Origin: Pseudomonadota bacterium
Lineage (GTDB): Bacteria; Desulfobacterota; Desulfobacteria; Desulfobacterales; RPRI01
Reading direction: 5' to 3'
Assembly (NCBI GenBank): GCA_018823005.1
Contig: JAHJJB010000023.1
Location: forward strand, 1-46,898
Length of the DNA: 46,898 nucleotides
Below the pieces are notes generated by a model. That model was not told the origin of the DNA and made no database searches. It saw only the letters and a program-made list of their open reading frames with translations. Position 1 is the first letter of the stretch. Each line of letters opens with the position of its first letter. Position numbers and translations under genes: made by a program. Positions 8,886 through 18,095 of this stretch are shown in pieces.

Positions 8886-9129
8886 ACTTTTAAAGTTAAT
8901 CCTTTTAGCAGGTGGTATTTTATTTGCTTTCGGATGCGGTTACAAAGCTTATCTCGGCTTGCACGGAACTTCGGTCAGATTGCATCCTGATATACACAAA
9001 TCTGTTACGGCAGACAGGGAATGCCTCGAATGTCATCATCCTGATAATCCAAAGGGGCCGCCTACTCCGCATCCAACTTTTACAGGCTGCATCAAGTGCC
9101 ATAATGATGAGAATGGTACTAAAAAATAA
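8878..9129 (+). CDS. Small di-heme c-type cytochrome, probable lipoprotein or membrane-anchored
   Basis: Two CxxCH motifs (CLECH, CIKCH) with additional His; N-terminal hydrophobic segment; ATGA overlap with the ATPase gene. Confidence 0.8.
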   Translation: MNRLLKLILLAGGILFAFGCGYKAYLGLHGTSVRLHPDIHKSVTADRECLECHHPDNPKGPPTPHPTFTGCIKCHNDENGTKK

Positions 9130-9141
9130 AACGGAAAACAT

Positions 9142-9933
9142 ATGCACCAGTTTGATAAAGATATTTCTCTTACACCCCGGGAAGACTTCTTTTTTACGGG
9201 AACTTTGACCGATAACTGGTCAATCAATGGTAATCCAAACGGAGGATACCTGATGGCCATACTGGCAAATGCCATGTCACAGCAAAGTGAAAAAAAATCA
9301 ACGCCCATTCTGACTGCAAATTATATTTCGCGGTGCGTTCCGGGCAAAGCAGATTTGTCTGTCGAAACAATTTCTCAGTCGAACCAGTTTAACCGTTTTC
9401 AGGCAAAGCTGTTTCAGAACGGAAAAGAAAAAATCAGAGCAATAGGCACCTTTGCGGATGAAAAGGACGGCTGTTTTTTTGAAAGATTTGAAGCACAAGC
9501 GCCTGATATTTCTCCTCTTAAAGAATGCATTCTAATTCAGCCTATTCCGAAATACACTCTCTTTAACCAATTGGATGCACGTCTGGAACCTGAAAGCGCC
9601 GGCTGGATGCAGGGCAAACTGTCTGATAAATCTGAACAAAAGGGCTGGGTCAAGTTCAGAGACGACCGCCCCTTCGATATATTTTCAATATCATTAATTG
9701 CGGACTCATTTCCGCCTCCTGTTCTCGCAAGCCAGGGAATGGTTGCATGGGTGCCGACAATAGAATTTTCAATAAATATCCGGAATATTCCTGAGACCAA
9801 ATGGCTGAAATGTGTTTTCCGAAGCCGTTTTATAAATTGCGGCCTTCTGGAAGAAGATGGCGAAGTGTGGGATGAAGAAGGCAGGATAATCGCAATTTCA
9901 AGGCAGATTGCTCAATTCCGGAAAACCGGCTGA
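9142..9933 (+). CDS. Thioesterase family protein (TesB-like acyl-CoA thioesterase)
   Basis: WSINGNPNGGYLMAILANAM hotdog motif. Confidence 0.75.
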   Translation: MHQFDKDISLTPREDFFFTGTLTDNWSINGNPNGGYLMAILANAMSQQSEKKSTPILTANYISRCVPGKADLSVETISQSNQFNRFQAKLFQNGKEKIRAIGTFADEKDGCFFERFEAQAPDISPLKECILIQPIPKYTLFNQLDARLEPESAGWMQGKLSDKSEQKGWVKFRDDRPFDIFSISLIADSFPPPVLASQGMVAWVPTIEFSINIRNIPETKWLKCVFRSRFINCGLLEEDGEVWDEEGRIIAISRQIAQFRKTG

Positions 9934-9937
9934 TCTT

Positions 9938-10306
9938 ATGCTTCTAAAAATAGCCGCTGAAATAATTGTATTGATCCATTTAATGTTCATTGTTTTTGTT
10001 GTGACAGGAGGTTTCTTTGTCCTGAAATGGCCCAAAATAGCCTGGCTGCATATACCTGCAGCAATCTGGGGCGCTCTGATTGAGTTTACAGGCTGGGTCT
10101 GCCCGCTCACACCTGTTGAGAACAGTCTCCGGGAAGCAGGAGGAAAAGCCGCATATCAGTCTGAATTCATAAATCATTACATCATTCCGGTTATTTATCC
10201 GGCTGGTTTGACCCGTGAAATTCAGTTTGTTATGGGTTGTATAGTTATTGTATTAAATGTATTGATCTATGCCATGCTCATTGTGAAAAAAGTCCGGAAA
10301 GAATAA
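9938..10306 (+). CDS. DUF2784 domain-containing membrane protein
   Basis: IAWLHIPAAIWGALIEFTGWVCPLTPVENSLR and YPAGLTREIQF; start taken at 9938 rather than 9908. Confidence 0.8.
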   Translation: MLLKIAAEIIVLIHLMFIVFVVTGGFFVLKWPKIAWLHIPAAIWGALIEFTGWVCPLTPVENSLREAGGKAAYQSEFINHYIIPVIYPAGLTREIQFVMGCIVIVLNVLIYAMLIVKKVRKE

Positions 10307-10352
10307 ATATCCTTAAAACCAATTAATTTTTTTCATTGAAAGGGGAACTATT

Positions 10353-10694
10353 ATGGTTAAGCAATTGATAACACTAAGTTTAGCGATACTCCTGACCACA
10401 CTGCTTTCTGTCGGATTTTTGACAATTCCCGGAAAGGCCGATGCCGGGGTCGTGCCTCTTGAAGGAATAAAATATGATGTTAACTTCTCTCTTGAGGATA
10501 ATCTGAAATTGTTTATCGGAATGAAAGTATATGTTACCCTTGATTCAGGAAAGACTTTTGCGGGTAATGTTAAGGAAGTAGGAAACCATCTTATATGGCT
10601 GGAAAAACTGGATGGCAAGGAGTTTTTTGATGCCCTGATTCGTATTAACAGTATTACTGCCATAGATACAAGATTCCGGGATCTGAAACGTTGA
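10353..10694 (+). CDS. Hypothetical exported protein, possible Sm-like fold
   Basis: Signal peptide then GMKVYVTLDSGKTFAGNVKEVGNHLIWLEKL, resembling an Sm/barrel motif. Confidence 0.5.
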   Translation: MVKQLITLSLAILLTTLLSVGFLTIPGKADAGVVPLEGIKYDVNFSLEDNLKLFIGMKVYVTLDSGKTFAGNVKEVGNHLIWLEKLDGKEFFDALIRINSITAIDTRFRDLKR

Positions 10695-10784
10695 TATAAA
10701 AAGATCGAATATCGTACGTCGAAGTTCGAGTTGCGATTTACGATGTACGAACTACGAAAGATTAACAGGGCGGGAGGAAGCAGC

Positions 10785-11561
10785 ATGCATGAAGGAAATG
10801 CCAAAAATATAGGTTATGTTGCCGGGCGCTGGCCCCTTGATCCTGAAAAGCCGACTCTTGTATTCATTCACGGCTCCGGAGGATCAAGCGCTCTCTGGGA
10901 AAAACAGGTCGACGAACTCAAAGCGCATGTGAACACAATCGCCCTGGATCTCCCCGGCCATGGACGAAGCAGCGGTCCCGGTATGGACACCGTCGCAGGA
11001 TATTCCGCGGCAGTCGCAGATTTTATCGAAACAGTTGAAATACCGGAACCTGTTCCGTGCGGTCTGAGTATCGGCGGAGCCATAGTTCTTCAGCTTATTC
11101 TGGAGCATAAGGAGCGTTTTAAGGCTGCAATCCTCGTGAATACCGGTGCACGGCTCCGGGTAATGCCTCTGATTTTAGAGACCATAAAAAAAGATTACGA
11201 AAAATATCTAAGCACTATCCCTGTTTTTGCGGCATCTGAAAAAACTGACCCCCGGAAGCTTGCTTCACTCATGGCAGATACGGCAAAATGCAATCCGGAA
11301 ACAGCATTTGGTGATTTTAAAGCCTGCGACCGGTTCGACGTGATAGATAAATTATCAGCCATAATCACTCCTGTTCTCATATTGACGGCTGAAGATGACA
11401 TGCTGACGCCGCCGAAGTTTGGAGTATATATGAAAGAAAAGATCAGGAAGGCATCCATGGTAAATATCAAAGATGCCGGACACCTGTCACCACTGGAACA
11501 ACCGGAAGCATTCAACCGAGCCATCACTGATTTTCTAAAGCAGGAAAAACTTATTTTATAA
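10785..11561 (+). CDS. Alpha/beta fold hydrolase
   Basis: LVFIHGSGGSSALWEKQ, ALDLPGHGRS, GLSIGG nucleophile region, DAGHLSPLEQPEAF. Upstream Met at 10731 lies in repetitive sequence; 10785 follows gggagg. Confidence 0.85.
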   Translation: MHEGNAKNIGYVAGRWPLDPEKPTLVFIHGSGGSSALWEKQVDELKAHVNTIALDLPGHGRSSGPGMDTVAGYSAAVADFIETVEIPEPVPCGLSIGGAIVLQLILEHKERFKAAILVNTGARLRVMPLILETIKKDYEKYLSTIPVFAASEKTDPRKLASLMADTAKCNPETAFGDFKACDRFDVIDKLSAIITPVLILTAEDDMLTPPKFGVYMKEKIRKASMVNIKDAGHLSPLEQPEAFNRAITDFLKQEKLIL

Positions 11562-11578
11562 GGAGTCTTTTCATCGAG

Positions 11579-12253
11579 ATGAATTCTGAGATGCAGCAAT
11601 ATATTCAACCTTCACCGACAATCGATTTCGATAATATAACAGTCGCGAAGTTCGCCGGGGAGAACTCGGGAGTTTCCGCCGACCAAAGAGAACAGGCAGT
11701 CAGTCTTTATTACGCTGTAAGGGACTCTATACGCTACGACCCTTATTCTATGAATTTATCAATCGAAGGACTCAGGGCGAGCACCACGCTGAGCCTTGGA
11801 AGGGGCTGGTGTGTCGCCAAGGCAATCATTCTTGCTGCATGCTGCCGGTCTTTAGGGATTCCCGCCCGTCTCGGTTTTGCAGATGTTCGAAACCACCTGA
11901 CTACTGCGCGCCTTCGGGAGATTATGAAAACCGACGTCTTCTTCTGGCATGGTTATACCTCGATTTACCTGGACGGACTCTGGATCAAAGCGACCCCCGC
12001 CTTTAATATAGAGCTCTGCGAAAAGTTCAGGCTTAAACCTCTCGATTTTGACGGACTTAAAGATTCAATATACCATCCATTTGATCTTGAGGGGAACAAG
12101 CACATGGAATATCTGAGATATCGCGGAGAATTTGCCGATGTTCCCTTAGACCAGATAATTGAATCCTTTAGCCGGGAATATACCCTTGATGATTCATCCC
12201 TGAAGGAAGGTGACTTCGACCGTGAAGTAAGTATTGAAACAAAGAGTATTTAA
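11579..12253 (+). CDS. Transglutaminase-like domain protein
   Basis: LGRGWCVAKAIILAACCRSLGIPARLGFADV (Cys), WHGYTSIYLDGLWIKATPAFN (His/Asp region). Confidence 0.85.
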   Translation: MNSEMQQYIQPSPTIDFDNITVAKFAGENSGVSADQREQAVSLYYAVRDSIRYDPYSMNLSIEGLRASTTLSLGRGWCVAKAIILAACCRSLGIPARLGFADVRNHLTTARLREIMKTDVFFWHGYTSIYLDGLWIKATPAFNIELCEKFRLKPLDFDGLKDSIYHPFDLEGNKHMEYLRYRGEFADVPLDQIIESFSREYTLDDSSLKEGDFDREVSIETKSI

Positions 12254-12280
12254 CTGCCTGAGCAAACCGGGAGGTAAGCC

Positions 12281-13213
12281 ATGAAAACGAGACGGTCGTT
12301 AATACCGATTATCTTTATTATAGTGATTCTTCCTGTCGTACTCTATCAGATAATGAATCCCGAAAAAGATGAACTTAATGATGCTATCCGAACTCGGCTT
12401 GGAGGATCATACATATCTCTTTCAGGAGGGGTAACCCATTATGCCCTCGAAGGGCCGGAAACGGGGCAGGTGGTTGTGCTCGTTCACGGCGGGACGGTTC
12501 CAATGTTTACCTGGGATGTTGTATCCCCGACTCTGGCAGCTGCCGGCTATCGTGTCCTCCGTTACGACATGTACGGACGGGGCTACTCGGACAGGCCGCC
12601 TGTCACATACAATCGGAAACTTTACGGGGATCAGTTGATGGAGCTGCTTGATAAGTTAAACCTAAATGAGCCTGTCGATCTGGTCGGATATTCGCTTGGC
12701 GGCGGAATAGTTGCCGACTTTGCGGCCCGGCACCCTCAGCGTGTCCGCAAACTCACCCTGATCTCCCCTGTTGTCTACAACTTTAAGACACCACAAATCT
12801 TTCGTATTCCTGTTTTAGGGGAGTTTCTCGCCCGAATTGTCGGCATCAGGACAATAACCAGGCGCGCAAACAGCACGTTTGAAGGGACAGAGCTTTACCA
12901 GCGCCACGCAAACCTCTTTGCCGAGCAGACAACGTTCAAAGGCTTTCAGGACTCAATGTTGTCAATGATCCGGAGTGACGCTATCGGAGATTATCGTGAC
13001 AGCTTTGAGTCGGTCGGAAAACAGAAAAGAAATGTACTGCTGATATGGGGGGCACGCGACGCGGAGATTCCTGAAGAGGTAATAAATACCACCCGGAAAC
13101 TGATTCCTTTTGTTCAGTTTCATGATGTCAGGGATGCGGGTCACAATATCGTGTTTCAGAAACCACATCAAATAACCGAAATAATTGATAATTTTCTGCG
13201 AAGTAACCCGTAA
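12281..13213 (+). CDS. Alpha/beta fold hydrolase, membrane-anchored
   Basis: VVLVHGGTVPMFTWD, YDMYGRGYSDRP, VGYSLGGGI, DAGHNIVFQKP; N-terminal TM. Confidence 0.87.
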   Translation: MKTRRSLIPIIFIIVILPVVLYQIMNPEKDELNDAIRTRLGGSYISLSGGVTHYALEGPETGQVVVLVHGGTVPMFTWDVVSPTLAAAGYRVLRYDMYGRGYSDRPPVTYNRKLYGDQLMELLDKLNLNEPVDLVGYSLGGGIVADFAARHPQRVRKLTLISPVVYNFKTPQIFRIPVLGEFLARIVGIRTITRRANSTFEGTELYQRHANLFAEQTTFKGFQDSMLSMIRSDAIGDYRDSFESVGKQKRNVLLIWGARDAEIPEEVINTTRKLIPFVQFHDVRDAGHNIVFQKPHQITEIIDNFLRSNP

Positions 13214-13227
13214 AATGGAGGATGCTT

Positions 13228-13416
13228 ATGCGAAACTTAGCAATTGCCCTCATCACTCTTTCGGCAGCAGGGTTTCTGCTGGCCGTAATCGGAACCCTGA
13301 GCGTCGGCCCGATTATGGGAGTGAGCCCGGAAGGATTCTCACGAGGCTCAAACAACATTGCGCTCATCGCCATTGCCCTCTCTTTTTGGTTTGGAGGGAA
13401 CAAAAACAAGGAATAG
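13228..13416 (+). CDS. Small hydrophobic protein, unknown function
   Basis: Short ORF with ggagg upstream; two hydrophobic stretches. Start could be 13222. Confidence 0.45.
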   Translation: MRNLAIALITLSAAGFLLAVIGTLSVGPIMGVSPEGFSRGSNNIALIAIALSFWFGGNKNKE

Positions 13417-13598
13417 CTTGAGATTGATCGGTAACTGATTTAAACAATTAACCGCTTTCCACAACAGGAAAATCGGAAGAGTGGGGTGTGGCGTTTTTTG
13501 AACATGGAGAGTTCCCCTGGTGCATCCATCCCAAAAAGAAGGCTTATTTTATCCTTTTTGCAAACTTTTTTTAAAGTAGTTCAATCTTTTGTTTTTCA

Positions 13599-13628
13599 TT
13601 GACACCCAATGCCTCATCCTTATATATT
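13599..13628 (+). promoter_or_regulatory. Putative sigma70-type promoter for the TAXI-TRAP operon
   Basis: TTGACA (13599-13604), 18-nt spacer, TATATT (13623-13628). Confidence 0.4.
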
Positions 13629-13750
13629 ACCCCCGTTTAAAGTGCTATCAATACATGGTATTTAATAGTATCTTAAAAGTCAGGGTTCAGGCGGCAAAGA
13701 AAATCATGAAAAAGCCGTCAAGCTTAAACAATAACTGAAAAAAGGAAAGG

Positions 13751-14710
13751 ATGTGCTTTATGAAAAAACTGTTAGGTGTATGTGTGGCTGTTTTGTTTGT
13801 TATCGGCGTAGTTCTCCCGGTCTATGCGGCTGATACCAATCTGGTTTTAGCAACCGGCGGAACTGCAGGAACTTACTATCCTTTTGGCGGTGCAATGGCA
13901 AGAATCTGGAACACCAAAATTCCCGGCATGAACGTGACCGCTCAGACCACAGGAGCATCGGCTGAAAACATCCGGCTGGTAAACAAAAAGGAAGTTGAAC
14001 TGGCCCTTGTTCAGAGTGATACCCTTGATTTTGCCTACAATGCCAAGGAAGCGTTCAAGGAACCGATCAAAACAATGAGCGCGATCGCAGTTCTTTATCC
14101 TGAAATCATCCAGGTTGTGACCCGGGCTGACTACCCCATAAAATCGATCACGGACCTCAAGGGCAAGAAAGTGGGCGTGGGCGCTCCGGGAAGCGGAACC
14201 GAAGCCAATTTCAGGCAATTAATGGACGTTTACGGTTTGGCCAAGGGTGATGTAAACAGCCAGTATCTCTCTTTCTCGGAAAGCGCTGAAGCTTTCAAGG
14301 ACAGGCATATAGATGCCTTTATAGTTACTGCCGGCATTCCGAATGCAGCGATAATGGATATCTCGACACAGAATGAGATCCGGATTATTAATATTCCAGC
14401 AGAGACAGCCGCAAAGCTTACTGTGAAATATCCCTTCTTAGCGGCAGTCAAAGTGCCTGCCAACACCTATAAGAGCCTAACCCAGGATGTGGAAACAGTT
14501 GCGGTCAATGCCGTTCTAATAGTCGGCAACGACGTCTCCGCGGACGTTGTCTACAACATGACCAAGGCACTGTTTGATAATCAGGCCGAACTGGCATCCG
14601 CTCATGCCAAGGGGAAGGAGCTGAATCTGCAAAATGCTGTTAAAGGGGTATCAATCCCATTCCATCCTGGTGCAATGAAGTACTATAAAGAAAAAGGGGC
14701 TATAAAATAG
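13751..14710 (+). CDS. TAXI family TRAP transporter solute-binding protein
   Basis: Signal peptide; LVLATGGTAGTYYPFGGAMARIWN and KKVGVGAPGSGTEANFRQL. Confidence 0.95.
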   Translation: MCFMKKLLGVCVAVLFVIGVVLPVYAADTNLVLATGGTAGTYYPFGGAMARIWNTKIPGMNVTAQTTGASAENIRLVNKKEVELALVQSDTLDFAYNAKEAFKEPIKTMSAIAVLYPEIIQVVTRADYPIKSITDLKGKKVGVGAPGSGTEANFRQLMDVYGLAKGDVNSQYLSFSESAEAFKDRHIDAFIVTAGIPNAAIMDISTQNEIRIINIPAETAAKLTVKYPFLAAVKVPANTYKSLTQDVETVAVNAVLIVGNDVSADVVYNMTKALFDNQAELASAHAKGKELNLQNAVKGVSIPFHPGAMKYYKEKGAIK

Positions 14711-14764
14711 CCTGAGGAGGATACGGGCGCGGTTTTCCGGAAGGGAACCGCGCCCTCTGTTTTT

Positions 14765-15268
14765 ATGAGGCATCGATTTGCATGGAGCGTTATTTTTGCC
14801 GGTTTCATCGGCTTTTGGCTTTTGTTCCTGCCGTTTATCACAGTCCTTGAAATCAGTGATTTTAAAACCCAGCGAAAACTGCAGCTCTTTCGCGTTCGCT
14901 CCGGGGAAGAATTTACCATCTCCTTCACTCACTCAGTAAATCGACGGCCTGTTTATGATACTCTGCGGGTTGAAAATGATCATCTTGTGATAGTTAGGTC
15001 CCGGTACGATTCATTCGGAGCCGGCATGCCCGAGTCTTCCACCGGAGAAGGAACGCTGTCAATCGCAAAAGATGGCTGGCTTGTTTGGACCGTCAACCAA
15101 CCGATACCGTACTTAACGGTGAGAGTTGGATGGACGGCTGAGCATACGTTGCATATAAGAGACCGCACTATCCGTCTTGCGGAACTTGCGGAACCTGGCA
15201 GCGCAGTAACCATGCGTGTTCAGAATATAAACATGATAGATTTTTTGAAAGGCAGATCCGTGAAATGA
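14765..15268 (+). CDS. DUF1850 domain-containing protein
   Basis: FRVRSGEEFTISFTHSVNRRPVYDTLRVENDHLVIVRSRYDSFGAGMPE; located between TAXI SBP and TRAP permease. Confidence 0.85.
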   Translation: MRHRFAWSVIFAGFIGFWLLFLPFITVLEISDFKTQRKLQLFRVRSGEEFTISFTHSVNRRPVYDTLRVENDHLVIVRSRYDSFGAGMPESSTGEGTLSIAKDGWLVWTVNQPIPYLTVRVGWTAEHTLHIRDRTIRLAELAEPGSAVTMRVQNINMIDFLKGRSVK

Positions 15269-17262
15269 ATAAGGAAGATAATGTTAAATCAGGCCCTCTC
15301 AAAACGCAAATGGAAGGGGTCGAAGCTGTTTCCAAGGAAGAAATCGAAGAGATTCTGAAGAAGGTCGACAGGGAATCAAATATCCGGCCGCTTAAAGGCG
15401 TTTCGCACTGGATTGTTTACTGCATCGGTGTCGGATGGTCTGTTTTCCAGGTTTATACGGCCGCCTTCGGGCTCCTGCCGGCACAACTTCAGCGTTCCAT
15501 TCATCTGGCGTTCGCCTTCGCGCTGGCCTATCTACTGTTTCCTTTCCGTTCATCGAAGTCTTCCGGCCAGCTTAAATGGTACAGCTGGATGTTCGCCGCT
15601 TTCGCGACCCTGGTCGGTCTGTATATGGGTCTAAACTATATGCGCATAATGGAAGCCGGCGGAGATTACGCAACCGTTGATTATATTTTTGCAGGATTCG
15701 GGATTCTTCTTACCCTAGAGGCTGCGAGACGTGTTGTAGGCCTGCCGATCGCCTGCCTTGCATGCTTCTTTCTCATATACGCCTATTTCGGAAGTTATTT
15801 CCCAGCCTTCATGGAACATCGCGGATATTCCCTTGAGAGAATAGCTTCCCATATGTACCTCACAACCGAGGGTATACTTGGCATTCCGCTGGGAGTCTGC
15901 TCAACATTTATCTATCTGTTTATTCTGTTCGGTTCTTTCCGGGAAAAGACCGGCCTTGGACAGCTTTTCATCGATATTTCAAATGCTATTGCCGGATGGG
16001 CTTCGGGCGGTCCGGCCAAGATGGCGGTCATCACCAGCGCTCTGGAAGGAACGGTCTCAGGGAGTTCGGTTGCAAATACGGTGGAATCCGGCAGCCTGAC
16101 CATCCCTATGATGAAGCGCCTCGGTTATCGCCCGGAGTTTGCAGCGGCAGTGGAAGCTTCCTCTTCAACCGGCGGACAGATTATGCCTCCCATCATGGGC
16201 GCAGCCGCATTTATCATGGCTGAATTTCTAAATATGCCCTACCTGCAGATCGCCAAGGCGGCAATAATTCCGGCCTGCCTCTATTTCTTCGGAGTCTTCA
16301 TGGAGGTGCATTTTGAGGCCAAGCGGCTCAAGCTGCGTGGCTTGAGAAAGGACGAGCTTCCTGTATTTATGGATGTAATGCGCGAACGGGGGCATCTCTT
16401 CGTTCCCCTGGTTTCAATCATCGTCTTTCTCAGCATAGGTTTTACACCGCTTTATGCCGCTCTGATGGGCCTTGTGACCTGCGTGGTCGTTGGCGCAATG
16501 CGCAAATCAACCAGAATGAGTCTGAGGGAAATCGCAGACGCCTTCGAACTCGGTGCCCGCAATGCGATCGGCGTCGCCCTTGCATGCGCTTCGGCCGGCA
16601 TCATCATCGGCGTTATCACTCTTACCGGGTTGGGGTTGAAGCTGGCAAATGGCCTGGTGGACCTCGCAGGAGGCAATCTTCTTTTGACCCTGATGTTCAC
16701 GATGGTTACATCCATTATCCTCGGCATGGGCGCACCTACGACAGCCAATTACATTATAACGTCAACAATTGCGGCTCCCGCCCTCATCCTGCTTAACGTG
16801 CACCCTCTGGCAGCACACATGTTCGTTTTCTATTTTGGGATCGTAGCCGATATCACACCGCCGGTTGCCCTGGCAGCATATGCAGGGGCAAGTATTGCAA
16901 AGTCCGATCCGTTGAAGACGGGGATTATATCCACGAAGCTGGCAATAGGAGCATTCATAGTTCCATTCATTTTTGTTTATAATCCTGCAATGTTATGGAT
17001 TAATACAACGTGGGTTGGAATAATCCAGACGCTATTTACGTCATGCATAGGCATGACGGCGATAGGCGCATCGATGATAGGGTTTTTTCTTTCCAAAATG
17101 ACATGGCTTGAAAGAGGCGTGTTTTTTATCTGCGGCCTGATGTTAATTGATCCCGGACTGACGACAGACATTGCCGGAATTCTTATCCTCGCAATTGGAG
17201 TTTATTTCCAGTGGCAGAAAAAGAGAAAAGAAGCCCCGGAAGAGCTTGCCGGAGCGGTTTAA
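15265..17262 (+). CDS. TRAP transporter permease, fused DctQ/DctM type
   Basis: Multi-TM 665-aa protein; SGSSVANTVESGSLTIPMMKRLGYRPEFAAAVEASSSTGGQIMPPIMGAAAFIMAEF. Confidence 0.95.
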   Translation: MNKEDNVKSGPLKTQMEGVEAVSKEEIEEILKKVDRESNIRPLKGVSHWIVYCIGVGWSVFQVYTAAFGLLPAQLQRSIHLAFAFALAYLLFPFRSSKSSGQLKWYSWMFAAFATLVGLYMGLNYMRIMEAGGDYATVDYIFAGFGILLTLEAARRVVGLPIACLACFFLIYAYFGSYFPAFMEHRGYSLERIASHMYLTTEGILGIPLGVCSTFIYLFILFGSFREKTGLGQLFIDISNAIAGWASGGPAKMAVITSALEGTVSGSSVANTVESGSLTIPMMKRLGYRPEFAAAVEASSSTGGQIMPPIMGAAAFIMAEFLNMPYLQIAKAAIIPACLYFFGVFMEVHFEAKRLKLRGLRKDELPVFMDVMRERGHLFVPLVSIIVFLSIGFTPLYAALMGLVTCVVVGAMRKSTRMSLREIADAFELGARNAIGVALACASAGIIIGVITLTGLGLKLANGLVDLAGGNLLLTLMFTMVTSIILGMGAPTTANYIITSTIAAPALILLNVHPLAAHMFVFYFGIVADITPPVALAAYAGASIAKSDPLKTGIISTKLAIGAFIVPFIFVYNPAMLWINTTWVGIIQTLFTSCIGMTAIGASMIGFFLSKMTWLERGVFFICGLMLIDPGLTTDIAGILILAIGVYFQWQKKRKEAPEELAGAV

Positions 17263-17306
17263 GATAACAAGCCCGTTCTGCCGAACATCTGGTCGAGATT
17301 AATTCA

Positions 17307-17345
17307 GACTTCAAAGTAAAAAAATGATTTTTTTACTTTGAAGTC
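17307..17345. terminator. Perfect 18-bp stem / 3-nt loop hairpin, probable terminator or attenuator
   Basis: gacttcaaagtaaaaaaa-tga-tttttttactttgaagtc between the TRAP permease and the DUF3786 gene. Confidence 0.6.
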
Positions 17346-17360
17346 ACCAGTAATAACAAC

Positions 17361-17963
17361 ATGACATATTCAATCGACATCAGTTATTTTAAGGAACTTG
17401 CCGGGAAAAACCCTGAAGATATCTGCAGGATAGCTTTATGTGATTATGATATAAAGATAAAAGCCTATATATTAACCGTCTGGGGTGAGGATTACGGCAT
17501 CTATCCTGATGAGTGTAAAATAGCACCCCTCCGTAACAGGAAATCTGATTTAAACACCTTGTTCGGGCTCTTCATTATTTACTATCTTTTAAAATCAAAA
17601 GATATAAAAGTCAGCGGGGAATGGATATCTGAAAAGGATATTCCTGGCGGGACTACTTTTTTTCGCGGCCCTCATAAAATTCCAACTCAATTGATTGAAC
17701 GGCAGTATGAAGAGGATCTTACGGGATTCAAAGATATATGCGAACAGCTTTCAGGAAGCCGGATCGATATGGCAGATGCAGCCTACTCTTTTCAGATAAC
17801 ACCGCGCGTACCGGCAGCGGTTCTTTTCTGGGAAGGTGACGATGAATTTCAGCCTGAATCAAAAATTCTGTTTGACAAAACCATAACCGAACATCTTACA
17901 CCTGATATCATATTCTGTCTCGCAGTTGAAATTTGTCAAAGAATAAGCGGGATAAAGGAATGA
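17361..17963 (+). CDS. DUF3786 domain-containing protein
   Basis: LFIIYYLLKSKDIKVSGEWISEKDIPGGTTFFRGPH. Confidence 0.8.
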   Translation: MTYSIDISYFKELAGKNPEDICRIALCDYDIKIKAYILTVWGEDYGIYPDECKIAPLRNRKSDLNTLFGLFIIYYLLKSKDIKVSGEWISEKDIPGGTTFFRGPHKIPTQLIERQYEEDLTGFKDICEQLSGSRIDMADAAYSFQITPRVPAAVLFWEGDDEFQPESKILFDKTITEHLTPDIIFCLAVEICQRISGIKE

Positions 17964-18095
17964 GTAATTTTTTAAATTTACTGGCAGTTGTTTACAAGTT
18001 TTCCCCAAAACAATAATAAAAGAGTATAAAAATGAAACTCCAGGATAATGTCAATTGTTTGCTGAAAAACATTGCGGTTTAGGAACATAACAACC

